From Clostridia bacterium (GTDB lineage: Bacteria > Bacillota > Clostridia > Lachnospirales > Lachnospiraceae), in assembly GCA_021201905.1 (NCBI GenBank), contig JAJQEA010000148.1:1-59863 (forward strand): a stretch of DNA of 59,863 bases, read 5' to 3'. Positions 1-7,463 of this stretch are shown here, in pieces. A model generated the notes under the pieces. That model made no database searches and was not told where the DNA came from. It saw only the letters and a list, made by a program, of their open reading frames with translations. Made by a program: the position numbers and the translations under genes. Position 1 is the stretch's first letter, and the number at the start of each line of letters is the position of its first letter.

Positions 1-108
1 GCATTGGCTGGGGCATCGACTGGGGCATTGCCTGAGGCATTGGCTGGGGCATTGACTTGGGCATTAACTGGGGCATTGGCTGGGGCATCAACTGGGGCAT
101 TGCCTGGG
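1..108. repeat. 12-bp tandem repeat array, nine units, open at the left edge
   Basis: Nine back-to-back 12-bp units with consensus GCATTGRCTGGG fill the first 108 bases and probably continue to the left. The period is a multiple of three, so both strands are open: the plus strand reads A-L/S-x-G tetrapeptides and the minus strand reads Q-x-M-P tetrapeptides. A minus-strand frame with an ATG at 187 runs through the array and off the edge. That ATG lies inside the terminator hairpin of the preceding operon, so I do not call a gene. Whether the array is coding cannot be settled here. Confidence 0.8.
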
Positions 109-130
109 AGAGCCGCTTATCTTTGGAAAA

Positions 131-200
131 CAAAAAAGGACAGAGAGCAAGGACAGTGCCGGAACTTGATTCCGGATACCTGTCCATGCTCCCTGTCCTT
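131..200 (-). terminator. Rho-independent terminator after the DUF3841 pair
   Basis: A long inverted repeat occupies 136-200. Outer arms AAGGACAGAGAGCA and TGCTCCCTGTCCTT pair with one wobble, the middle arms are AGGACAG and CCTGTCC, and the inner arms are CCGGAA and TTCCGG around a five-base loop. On the minus strand it is followed at once by six T residues (131-137). It ends the transcript of the two DUF3841 genes. Confidence 0.75.
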
Positions 201-249
201 GTTTCTTAATCCTTGTTTCTTAATCCTTGTTTCTTATCCTTGTTTCCTA
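197..249. repeat. Four 14-bp direct repeats between stop codon and terminator
   Basis: The unit CCTTGTTTCTTAAT occurs twice perfectly (197-210, 211-224) and is followed by two shortened or diverged copies to about 249. The first copy overlaps the outer arm of the terminator hairpin. The array lies between the stop of the DUF3841 gene at 289 and the terminator, so it is probably transcribed as 3' untranslated RNA. No function is known to me. Confidence 0.7.
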
Positions 250-288
250 CTATCCCACCCCTTCCCCAGCTTCCTAATTCTGAGTGTA

Positions 289-870
289 CTATGATTCCGG
301 CACAATCCATTCTTTTTTTATCTGCCACAGGGCCGCCTGGACGCTTTTCGCCCCGGATTCCTCCCCGGCCCGTATCTGCGCATGATGGCGAAACAGCCTG
401 GGCCAGCTGCCCATGATTTTCTGTTTCAGCTCAGGATAAAACCCGGTGAGCACCGCATCCATTTCCCTGACACCGCACTGCTTTAAATACGCCTGAAAGG
501 CCTGCTCGTCCGCCTCGTCTTCCCCCAGATATTTCAGGCACAGAATCTTATTCCAGTCATACATATCAAAAAACACAGCCTCGTCCCTGGGAACGCAGAG
601 CGTCAATGTCCTGGTTCCGGCCGACTGGTCCAGGCTGTACAGGTTCATAAAGGACCAGTAGGGAAACTCCGCTCCCTCAGGCCTGGGAACCAGCTTCATA
701 GCCTCCTTCACAAACCAATTGTATACAGTCAGGAAAATGGGACCGCTTTCCCCATATTTCCTGCGCACATATTCCTCCCGTGAAAAACAGCGGCCGTCCC
801 TCTCTATGGCCTTTAAAACCGCATCTGCCTGCGCCGCATATAAAATCACCTTATCACCTGTGTCACCCAT
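289..870 (-). CDS. DUF3841 family protein, second copy
   Basis: A 193-residue soluble protein with no signal peptide or membrane segment. Its layout (an early Y-N-W-F motif, then P-Y-W-S-F, a Y-D-W-N-K segment, and F-Y-P-E-L-K before S-W-x-R-L-F) matches its upstream neighbour throughout, so the two are tandem paralogues. I recognise the family as DUF3841, whose biochemical role is not known to me. Its start overlaps the end of the upstream gene by 25 bp, which suggests translational coupling. The start at 870 is preceded by GGGAG at about 11 nt. A strong hairpin terminator follows. Confidence 0.8.
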   Translation of the reverse strand: MGDTGDKVILYAAQADAVLKAIERDGRCFSREEYVRRKYGESGPIFLTVYNWFVKEAMKLVPRPEGAEFPYWSFMNLYSLDQSAGTRTLTLCVPRDEAVFFDMYDWNKILCLKYLGEDEADEQAFQAYLKQCGVREMDAVLTGFYPELKQKIMGSWPRLFRHHAQIRAGEESGAKSVQAALWQIKKEWIVPES

Positions 871-1403
871 TCTTTTCTAATCTCCCATATATTTCCATAT
901 TTTGAATCATTGCCCAGAATCACGCTGTCATCAAAAAGCCGGTCCCAGCTGGCGATAATTTCCCGCTTAAGATGCGGATAGAACTGGGACATGTATGCCT
1001 TGGCGTCGCTTACTCCGTACTGCTCCATCATATCCAGATGGCGTCTGGCGTCCGCCTCATCCTTTGGAATATAGGAATAATTGAGGATACTTCCCCATTT
1101 TTCAATATTGACAGATGTAATACGAGCCGGGTCCAGGGTCAGTTCCAGTATGACGGCACCCAGACTGGGAAGCATGACCGCCTCGCTGGTAAAAGAAACC
1201 CACACCGGATACTCCACATCCGCAGGCTTCCTGGCCGCGTCCGGGCTGTGCCTTACCAGCCAGTCATATGCCTCCAGCACCAGTCCCGCGTGTTCCTGCA
1301 GGTCACTCCGGATATGCTCCCGCCTGGCAATGTATCTGCCTGTTTCATTCAGCTCCTTCAGAACATTTTCATGCTGCTTTGTCCATACCTTAATCTGTGC
1401 CAT
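846..1403 (-). CDS. DUF3841 family protein, first copy
   Basis: A 185-residue soluble protein paralogous to the gene that follows it (Y-D-W-L-V, P-V-W-V-S-F, F-Y-P-H-L-K, S-W-D-R-L-F). I chose the ATG at 1403 rather than the in-frame start at 1472 because GAGAGAGGAAGG sits just upstream and the extra 23 residues are strongly charged and do not look like the family. It lies 71 bp downstream of an AraC-type regulator on the same strand, so the three genes may form one unit. Function unknown. Confidence 0.8.
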   Translation of the reverse strand: MAQIKVWTKQHENVLKELNETGRYIARREHIRSDLQEHAGLVLEAYDWLVRHSPDAARKPADVEYPVWVSFTSEAVMLPSLGAVILELTLDPARITSVNIEKWGSILNYSYIPKDEADARRHLDMMEQYGVSDAKAYMSQFYPHLKREIIASWDRLFDDSVILGNDSKYGNIWEIRKEWVTQVIR

Positions 1404-1474
1404 CCGGTCATCCTTCCTCTCTCTATTGCTCTGGTGCCACTGCTTTGCCTCCCCGTCACCGTCTCTCCTCAAAA

Positions 1475-2353
1475 CTACTCCTGTGACATCTTCCTGTAAC
1501 GGCCCGGCGTCATTCCAAATGCCTGCTTGAATACCCGTGTAAAATGGTTGGCATCCTCGAATCCCACATCGTGGGCAATACAGTTCACAGGATCATTGGA
1601 CACCAGCAGCAGTCTTGCCGCCGTGGTCAGGCGTACCTGGCGTATAAACTCCGTGGCGGTCTTTCCTGTGGCCTCCTTAAACAGACGCCGGAAGGTGGTC
1701 TCGGCCACTTCCGCCATGCCGCTTAATTTATCTGAGGTATATTCCTCCGTGGGATTTAACATGATATAGTCAATGACCGTCTGTATCCTGGGATCGGTCT
1801 GGACCGTGGATTTCTTCACCCGCTTTCGTATCTGCTCCAGGTTGTACTCCAGCCCGTTAATTTCCGCCTTCACATCATCAGGCTCATCGGAGTTCAGAAT
1901 GTCAATCAGACTGGCAATCAGGGTATCAAGGGATCCTCTTACGTGAAACGACTTCGACTTTTTGTCCGTGCGCACCCACTTGTAGATATCGCTGAAATAA
2001 GGCTCGATACCCTCACTCACATCCATCACCAGGGGAAAGTTATAATACTCCCTGAGAAAATTGGCTCCCTCATAGAACACGGATGTGGTGAAACGGATGC
2101 TGTAAAATGCAAACGTATCCTCCAGAGCCTTACATGACAGCCAGCAGCCCTCCGGTATATAGGACACCTGCCCCTTTCTCACAATGACCGTCTCCCCATC
2201 TACCACAAACTCAGCGCTCCCGTCAATAATGTAGCGCAGCATATTGTATGGTATGGCGCTTTCCGGGTAGGTCCAGGTCCGCCCAAAGGAATATTTATCA
2301 ATATATAGAAAATTAAATCGGATGGTATTCATAAATGAGGAAAGCGACTGCAT
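1475..2353 (-). CDS. AraC family transcriptional regulator
   Basis: A 292-residue one-component regulator. Residues about 1-100 form a cupin-like sensor (G-S-A-E-F-V-V-D-G then Y-I-P-E-G-C). The last 100 residues carry the two helix-turn-helix motifs of the AraC/XylS family, including V-G-F-E-D-A-N-H-F-T-R-V-F-K and F-G-M-T-P-G-R-Y-R. The start at 2353 has GGGGGA seven bases upstream. The ligand cannot be predicted; the obvious candidate targets are the DUF3841 pair just downstream. The gene ends in TAG, which shows that UAG is an ordinary stop in this genome. Confidence 0.9.
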   Translation of the reverse strand: MQSLSSFMNTIRFNFLYIDKYSFGRTWTYPESAIPYNMLRYIIDGSAEFVVDGETVIVRKGQVSYIPEGCWLSCKALEDTFAFYSIRFTTSVFYEGANFLREYYNFPLVMDVSEGIEPYFSDIYKWVRTDKKSKSFHVRGSLDTLIASLIDILNSDEPDDVKAEINGLEYNLEQIRKRVKKSTVQTDPRIQTVIDYIMLNPTEEYTSDKLSGMAEVAETTFRRLFKEATGKTATEFIRQVRLTTAARLLLVSNDPVNCIAHDVGFEDANHFTRVFKQAFGMTPGRYRKMSQE

Positions 2354-2439
2354 GACGTGTCCCCCTTAACGGTATCTTTTTATCACTTTCAGCACTCTGG
2401 TGATTTCGGGTTTAGCAATCTGTACGCTCCGGCCCTTTA

Positions 2440-2460
2440 TGATTTGATTGTATCAAATCA
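2440..2460. promoter_or_regulatory. Near-perfect palindrome upstream of the AraC gene
   Basis: TGATTTGAT and ATCAAATCA form perfect 9-bp arms around a 3-bp centre. The site is about 90 bp upstream of the AraC start and 80 bp beyond the anti-sigma stop. There is no T-run on either side, so a protein-binding site is more likely than a terminator. The binding protein is unknown. Confidence 0.4.
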
Positions 2461-2538
2461 CGCACCCAATAGCCAGAGCCATGACAGAAAATTTTATCTG
2501 GGCGGCATATTCCCGGCATAATCCCGGCCGTTTCCCAC

Positions 2539-3522
2539 TCACTGCCCGATTCCCAGCCGTTCAATCAGCTGTTCAATGTCCTCAGGGCTGTCTGCAAATG
2601 TTTTCACAGGGGCCCCGGCCATTTTCCCGCACTCCTCCTCCGTAATGGTTCCATGCCGCAAGACAGGTCCCTGTTCCAGCTCCACAGTATAGTTCCAGCT
2701 GACCTGCCCCAGGTTATCGGTCAGGGCAATCAGCACACAGGCATAGGCTTTCATTCGCTCCTCAAATACGGCAGAATTAGGCGTGCTCTCCTCAAAGTTA
2801 AGCGTCCAGCCGTAGGGCTCTGCGGAGGTCTGCAGCTCATTCTTAAAACTTCCCAGTTCCCTTGATATCCCCAATGTGCCTGAAAGCCTTCCGTCAGCCG
2901 AGGCATCGCCTATATATGGATTCCTGGCCTTGTACAGTTCATTGGCCAGGCTGCTGACCACGGTTCCGCTGCTCTTAACTGTAATGCCCTGAATATGCAA
3001 ATCCTTTCCCCCGCCTGGAAGTCCAAGTTCCAGGTTAAACGTTCCCCCTCTGTTCCAGAATGACGGCAGGCAGGAATAGATGACCAGTCTCTCCGCCCCA
3101 TCCTCCTGGGCCAGCTTATATCCCCGGTAAACAGCAGCCGAATCAATCATGATTCCGCCCACATTCACCTGTTCTCCATTGACATCCGTATAAGTGAGCA
3201 TATAGGACTCCGTAGGATATCCTATCACAAACAGCTTCATAAAAAGGACAGCCCCCATAACCAGGAACACCCCCGCGGCTCCCAGAACCACGTTCCTTAC
3301 ATTCCTCCTTCTCACCTTCTTCAGATAATCAATTTCCAATGGCTTCCCTGCTCTTTGGGATTCCCCCTCCATATCTGCTTTCATCCGCTCATACATTTCC
3401 CTGCAGGTATCGCATTCCTTCAGATGGCCCCGGATTTCGCGGTTCGTTGTTTCAGACGTCAGGCCGTCCGCATACATGGGCATTAAATCCTGAATAATTT
3501 CACATGGTATCCTGTGGTTCAT
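2539..3522 (-). CDS. Membrane anti-sigma factor with zinc-finger domain
   Basis: A 327-residue protein. Its N-terminus has the anti-sigma zinc motif, with C7 and H33-x3-C37-x2-C40. One membrane span follows at about residues 76-97, and a roughly 220-residue extracytoplasmic domain of unknown fold completes it. It overlaps the end of the upstream sigma factor gene by 4 bp (ATGA), the usual arrangement for a coupled sigma/anti-sigma pair. The expected role is to hold the ECF sigma factor at the membrane until a cell-envelope signal releases it; the signal cannot be told from sequence. Confidence 0.85.
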   Translation of the reverse strand: MNHRIPCEIIQDLMPMYADGLTSETTNREIRGHLKECDTCREMYERMKADMEGESQRAGKPLEIDYLKKVRRRNVRNVVLGAAGVFLVMGAVLFMKLFVIGYPTESYMLTYTDVNGEQVNVGGIMIDSAAVYRGYKLAQEDGAERLVIYSCLPSFWNRGGTFNLELGLPGGGKDLHIQGITVKSSGTVVSSLANELYKARNPYIGDASADGRLSGTLGISRELGSFKNELQTSAEPYGWTLNFEESTPNSAVFEERMKAYACVLIALTDNLGQVSWNYTVELEQGPVLRHGTITEEECGKMAGAPVKTFADSPEDIEQLIERLGIGQ

Positions 3523-3998
3523 AGTTTTCCTGCCTCCTTAACGACTCTCTCTTTCCCGCGGTAATAGGTTACTCTTGCCCAGTTTTCGCTGCGCCCCATG
3601 ATTTCTCCAATCTGCCCAAAGGTAAGGTTTCCCACCAGCCTGAGGTACATAACCTCCCGCATAGGGTCCTCCAGGCCGTGAATCAGCCTCAGTATCTGTA
3701 CATTGTCCCATGAACAGAGAGCCTGGGACTCTGCGGATTCCACTGATACCTGGTCTGCTTCTTCCAGGGGAACATGGTGTTTCTGCCTTCGCAGATAATC
3801 ACGCCACAGATTCTTTGCAATTGCGCAGAGCCAGGTGGATATGCTGCACTCCCCCTTATACCTACCGATATGTTTCACGGCCTGGTAAAACGTCTCCTGG
3901 GTCAGTTCCTCTGCCAGGCCGGGATCCTGGGTACGGGTTAAGAGAAAACCATATATCATTTTTCCGTGTTTCTTATAAATCTCTTCCATGGAATCCAT
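3519..3998 (-). CDS. ECF-type RNA polymerase sigma factor
   Basis: A 159-residue sigma-70 family protein with region 2 at about residues 10-70 (including L-T-Q-E-T-F-Y and S-T-W-L-C-A-I-A-K-N) and region 4 at about 105-155 with a helix-turn-helix. Regions 1 and 3 are absent, as in group 4 (ECF) factors. It is followed by and overlaps its anti-sigma gene. Two candidate promoters precede it: one of housekeeping type and one resembling an ECF promoter, which would allow autoregulation. Confidence 0.92.
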   Translation of the reverse strand: MDSMEEIYKKHGKMIYGFLLTRTQDPGLAEELTQETFYQAVKHIGRYKGECSISTWLCAIAKNLWRDYLRRQKHHVPLEEADQVSVESAESQALCSWDNVQILRLIHGLEDPMREVMYLRLVGNLTFGQIGEIMGRSENWARVTYYRGKERVVKEAGKL

Positions 3999-4020
3999 AT
4001 ACGCATTTCCTCCTTCTGTT

Positions 4021-4051
4021 AATTAGTGTCCCGAACCCGGGAATCGTTACA
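4021..4051 (-). promoter_or_regulatory. Candidate ECF-type promoter of the sigma operon
   Basis: On the minus strand a TGTAACG element (4045-4051) is followed 16 bases later by CACTAATT (4021-4028). This resembles the AAC-containing -35 box of ECF promoters. It lies just 22 bp upstream of the sigma gene start, so the transcript would have a very short leader. Autoregulation is inferred from position and motif only. Confidence 0.4.
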
Positions 4052-4073
4052 AAAAAAATAATATATTTATACC

Positions 4074-4101
4074 ATTATACTAAAACCACAGACAGATACA
4101 A
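4074..4101 (-). promoter_or_regulatory. Candidate housekeeping promoter of the sigma operon
   Basis: On the minus strand TTGTAT (4096-4101) and a perfect TATAAT (4074-4079) are separated by 16 bp, upstream of the ECF-like promoter and the sigma factor gene. Confidence 0.5.
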
Positions 4102-4157
4102 TATTCTACAATGCGGAGATGGTACCTGCCATACATTCCCGCCTCATTCGCGCCTGG

Positions 4158-4210
4158 AAAAAAGACCCAGCCAGAACCTTAGATATGATATATCTGGTAT
4201 CTGGCTGGGT
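4158..4210 (-). terminator. Terminator after the LysM gene
   Basis: Perfect 11-bp arms ACCCAGCCAGA (4165-4175) and TCTGGCTGGGT (4200-4210), with further pairing inside, are followed on the minus strand by C and then six T residues (4158-4163). It lies 177 bp beyond the LysM stop codon. Confidence 0.8.
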
Positions 4211-4213
4211 AAT

Positions 4214-4303
4214 AATTGGATGGAGTCTAATTTGCTGGGGTCTAATTGGCTGGAGTCTAATTATCTGGAGCCTAATTGGATGAATCCGATTGATTGGATG
4301 CTG
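4214..4303. repeat. Degenerate 15-bp tandem repeats between LysM stop and terminator
   Basis: Six consecutive units follow the pattern AATTGGCTGGAGTCT, with drifting copies beyond both ends. They occupy the untranslated region between the LysM stop (4387) and its terminator (4210). The plus strand could read pentapeptides such as N-W-x-E-S, but no start site or codon pattern supports a gene there. Confidence 0.7.
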
Positions 4304-4386
4304 TTGGTTGGAGCCTGTTCGTTGAATCCCTTTGGTTCAAACCTGCCAATTTGATTTACGTTGTGTTTCCCAAACGAGAATTTCTC

Positions 4387-5187
4387 TCATCCTTTGGGTA
4401 TATCCAGTTTCTGTCCCTCGTATATCAAGTCTGGATTTTTCACAGAGTCAGAATTAAGCTGGTAGATAGTATCCCATTTCAGAGGATCTCCCAGCTGCCT
4501 TTTTGCAATGTTCCAGAGAGAGTCTCCCTTCCTAACCTTATATGTGACCGTATCCGTAGATAAGGACTCTCCCAGGGCCTTTACGTGCACGGGGGTTTCA
4601 TTCGCGGTGACCTCATTACCTGTCTCCAGGGACGTAATCTTGATAATACGCCGGACCTCGATTTCTTTCCCGTTCTTTCCCCTGCACGAATAATTCTGAG
4701 GCAAATCATACATTATCTTGGTCCCCTGGCTGTCGTTCTTTCTGAACTGGAAGGCTTCGCTGGGGGAAGATGGTTTCTCCACGTCAATCTGATAGTAAAG
4801 CGGTTCAAATATTCCGCCGTCCACCCGCACTTCCTTTTCGCCGTCATCCATCAGAAACTCATAGGACAACTGGTAGCCCTCCTTCATATTAAGGTACCAA
4901 ATGCCGCCGTGGACTGAATTCCTGGTGGAAAACCCATCCCCTTCTGACCGCTTGTAAAAAATCTCATATTCCTGGCCGTCAGGCAGATCACGAAAGCCGC
5001 TGTAATCCGCCATTTCATGTATCTCATCAAAGGTATAGATTCTCTCCTGAAAATCATCCTTCCCGGAACCGTCCCTGTCCTGTGCCGCCAATACCGGATG
5101 GCTGAGCAGTGGTACAGCTGATGCGGAAATGGAAAATGCCAAACCGAATACAGATAAACCTTTTAAAAAATCAGATATCCTTTTCAT
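4387..5187 (-). CDS. Secreted protein with C-terminal LysM domain
   Basis: A 266-residue exported protein. Residues 1-35 are a signal peptide (K-R, hydrophobic core, then V-L-A-A at the cleavage site). The middle is of unknown fold, and residues about 217-263 form a LysM domain starting Y-K-V-R-K-G-D-S-L-W and ending L-D-I-P-K-G. LysM binds peptidoglycan N-acetylglucosamine, so the protein probably sits in the cell wall. There is no catalytic domain I can name. It is transcribed alone from the promoter at 5257-5285 and has its own terminator. Its conserved D-S-L-W is a useful comparison for the broken LysM gene at 46.4 kb. Confidence 0.85.
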   Translation of the reverse strand: MKRISDFLKGLSVFGLAFSISASAVPLLSHPVLAAQDRDGSGKDDFQERIYTFDEIHEMADYSGFRDLPDGQEYEIFYKRSEGDGFSTRNSVHGGIWYLNMKEGYQLSYEFLMDDGEKEVRVDGGIFEPLYYQIDVEKPSSPSEAFQFRKNDSQGTKIMYDLPQNYSCRGKNGKEIEVRRIIKITSLETGNEVTANETPVHVKALGESLSTDTVTYKVRKGDSLWNIAKRQLGDPLKWDTIYQLNSDSVKNPDLIYEGQKLDIPKG

Positions 5188-5256
5188 AGCGCCACTCCTT
5201 TCTCTGCCAGAATATCACAGGTGTTTCTAGTCTGACACATTTCACACTCTATCACA

Positions 5257-5285
5257 AGTATACTATTTCCTTCGGGCAGACTCAA
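5257..5285 (-). promoter_or_regulatory. Promoter of the LysM gene
   Basis: Minus strand: TTGAGT (5280-5285), 17-bp spacer, TATACT (5257-5262). The expected transcript starts about 60 bp upstream of the ATG. Confidence 0.6.
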
Positions 5286-5344
5286 CACGTTTTCGCAGAT
5301 AGTTTCTCTTTCCTGCTCCGCAATCTCGCCAGAATTCTCCATGC

Positions 5345-5386
5345 AAAAAGTGCCCGACATCAGCCGCCAAAGCCAATCTCGGACAC
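5345..5386 (-). terminator. Terminator after prfA
   Basis: GTGCCCGA (5350-5357) pairs with TCGGACAC (5379-5386) with one wobble. The minus strand continues with five T residues. It closes the rpmE-yqhQ-prmC-prfA unit. Confidence 0.6.
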
Positions 5387-5445
5387 CCCATTTTTTATCT
5401 GAACTTCTGTTTTTTCAACTCACACAATTACGCAGCGTATCTCAC

Positions 5446-6519
5446 TTACATCTCGTTCATCTTCGCCAGCTTCGCCGCCTGGTCCGCTGCAATCAGGTTA
5501 TCCAGCAGCTCCTGAATATCCCCATTCATAATAGAATCAATCTTATACAGTGTCAGCTTGATTCTGTGGTCTGTCACGCGGCCCTGGGGGAAGTTGTAAG
5601 TACGTATCTTCTCAGAACGGTCGCCGGTGCCAATCTGGCTGCGGCGCTCCTCTGCCTCTGAGCTCTGGCGTTTTTCCAGCTCGATATCGTACAGCTTGGA
5701 ACGCAGCAGGCGGAATGCCTTTTCCTTGTTCTGAAGCTGGGATTTCTCTGTCTGGCTGTAAATAACGATTCCCGTAGGGATATGGGTCAGACGAACCGCG
5801 GAGTCTGTTGTATTAACGCACTGTCCGCCGTTGCCCGATGCGCGCATAACGTCGATACGGCAGTCATTCATGTCAATCTGCACGTCCACTTCCTCTGCCT
5901 CAGGCATAACGGCCACCGTGGCAGTGGATGTATGGATACGGCCGCCGGACTCTGTCTCAGGCACACGCTGGACGCGGTGCACGCCGCTCTCATATTTAAG
6001 CTTGGAGTATGCGCCCTTACCGGTAACCATAGCAACAACTTCCTTGAAACCGCCGATGCCGTTTTCATTGAGGCTGACAATCTCCACCTTCCACCTCTGG
6101 CTGTCCGCATAGTTTGAATACATGCGGTAAAGCTCGGCCGCGAACAAAGCCGCCTCGTCGCCGCCTGCGCCTGCCCGGATTTCCAGAATGATGTTCTTGT
6201 CGTCGTTAGGGTCTTTGGGAAGCAGGAGAATCTTAAGCTCATGCTCCAGATCCTCAATCCGTTTCCTGGCGCCGGACAGCTCTTCCTTGGCCATCTCACG
6301 CATTTCCTCGTCGTTCTCTTCCTCCAGAAGGGCCAGGCTGTCCTCCACGTCCTGCTTTGCCTGCTTATACTGCTTATAGGCGTCCACAATAGGAGCCAGG
6401 TCAACCTGCTCCTTCATGAGCCTGGTAAAACGCTTAGTATCCTGGGTCACATCCGGGTCACCCAGCATAAGCATCAGTTCTTCATAATGAATCAACATAT
6501 CATCCAGCTTATCAAACAT
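5446..6519 (-). CDS. prfA: Peptide chain release factor 1
   Basis: A 357-residue class I release factor that reads UAA and UAG and triggers peptidyl-tRNA hydrolysis on the ribosome. It carries the G-G-Q motif at residues 231-233 (in G-N-G-G-Q-C-V-N), the glutamine that PrmC methylates, and a P-E-T tripeptide at 187-189 in the place of the RF1 stop-codon recognition motif. Length is normal. AGGAG precedes the ATG at 6519. The gene follows prmC, its own modifying enzyme, as is common in bacteria. Confidence 0.97.
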   Translation of the reverse strand: MFDKLDDMLIHYEELMLMLGDPDVTQDTKRFTRLMKEQVDLAPIVDAYKQYKQAKQDVEDSLALLEEENDEEMREMAKEELSGARKRIEDLEHELKILLLPKDPNDDKNIILEIRAGAGGDEAALFAAELYRMYSNYADSQRWKVEIVSLNENGIGGFKEVVAMVTGKGAYSKLKYESGVHRVQRVPETESGGRIHTSTATVAVMPEAEEVDVQIDMNDCRIDVMRASGNGGQCVNTTDSAVRLTHIPTGIVIYSQTEKSQLQNKEKAFRLLRSKLYDIELEKRQSSEAEERRSQIGTGDRSEKIRTYNFPQGRVTDHRIKLTLYKIDSIMNGDIQELLDNLIAADQAAKLAKMNEM

Positions 6520-6599
6520 ATCTATCTCCTGCTCCTGCGATTATTCCAATTACAACCACTACATTAACCTGTTACCCTCTGTTCTCTCAAATCCGAACC

Positions 6600-7463
6600 T
6601 CACGTCCCGGCTCTCACCACCCGGTCCTGTCCTGCCAAATCCTTAAACGTCCTCACGTCCCTGTATCCCCCGGACCGGAACAATCCTTCCACTGCCTCTG
6701 ACTGGTCGTATCCAATCTCCATATAGATACGTCCGCCCTCCGCCAGATGGTCCCGCGCCTCCTCTGCCAGTACGCGGTAAAATGTCAGCCCGTCCGCGCT
6801 TCCGTCCAGGGCAATCCTGGGCTCATGGTCCCTCACCTCAGGATCAAGGTCCTCTATGACCTGGCTGGGGATATAAGGCGGGTTGGAGACAATGACATCA
6901 AAGGTCCTTCCTGCCTCCAGGCCACAGAACATATTGCCCTCAATCAATTCAAACCTGCCCTCATATCCGCCTAAAAGCCTGTCCCGGTTTCTGCCTGCCA
7001 CCATAAGGGCCTCAGCCGACACATCCAGGGCCGCCACATGGCGGTATCTGCCCATCAGAGCCAGGCTGATGGCAATGCACCCGGAACCAGTACACATGTC
7101 CAGTATGCGCTTTTCCCTGTCCTTCTGTTCCTCCAGGACCAGCTCCACCAATGTTTCCGTGTCCTGCCTTGGTATCAGCACATGTTCATTTACAAAAAAC
7201 TCAAATCCCATAAACTCCTGGGTCCCGGTCAGATGCTGGAGAGGGGTCCGGCCGGCCCTGATATCTATGAGCCCCATAAATTCCCGGCATTTTCCCTCCG
7301 TATCCTCATCCGTCTCCAGCTCCCTGCCCTTCATGGCCAGAAAAGACGCCAGGTTCAGATGGAACACCTCCAGGAGCAAATATCTGGCATCCAGCTCCGG
7401 ATCCGGCACCCCGGCCTTATTCAGTTCCTGGACACCCTGCCACAACAGCTGCTGCATGGTCAT
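6600..7463 (-). CDS. prmC: Release factor glutamine methyltransferase PrmC
   Basis: A 287-residue S-adenosylmethionine-dependent methyltransferase that modifies the G-G-Q glutamine of release factors. The SAM-binding loop D-M-C-T-G-S-G-C lies near residue 122 and the catalytic N-P-P-Y motif at 194-197. The ATG at 7463 has GGAG nine bases upstream. This start lies inside the end of the preceding yqhQ-like gene, an unusually long 47-bp overlap in different frames. Its substrate gene prfA follows directly. Confidence 0.95.
   Translation of the reverse strand: MTMQQLLWQGVQELNKAGVPDPELDARYLLLEVFHLNLASFLAMKGRELETDEDTEGKCREFMGLIDIRAGRTPLQHLTGTQEFMGFEFFVNEHVLIPRQDTETLVELVLEEQKDREKRILDMCTGSGCIAISLALMGRYRHVAALDVSAEALMVAGRNRDRLLGGYEGRFELIEGNMFCGLEAGRTFDVIVSNPPYIPSQVIEDLDPEVRDHEPRIALDGSADGLTFYRVLAEEARDHLAEGGRIYMEIGYDQSEAVEGLFRSGGYRDVRTFKDLAGQDRVVRAGT

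Noticed and set aside
1-108. CRISPR-like array
   Set aside because: Units are 12 bp, contiguous and without spacers; the 14-, 15- and 16-bp arrays elsewhere are the same kind. No cas genes are present.
1-187. Minus-strand gene of Q-x-M-P repeats starting at 187
   Set aside because: Its ATG and first 20 codons lie inside a strong terminator hairpin, and the frame is open mainly because of the 12-bp period. Not called without the sequence to the left.
2440-2460. Terminator of the anti-sigma gene
   Set aside because: The palindrome has no T-run on either strand; an operator is more likely.
4214-4354. Plus-strand pentapeptide-repeat gene (N-W-x-E-S units)
   Set aside because: No start site or family match; the frame is open because the repeat period is 15 bp, and the region is the 3' untranslated region of the LysM gene.
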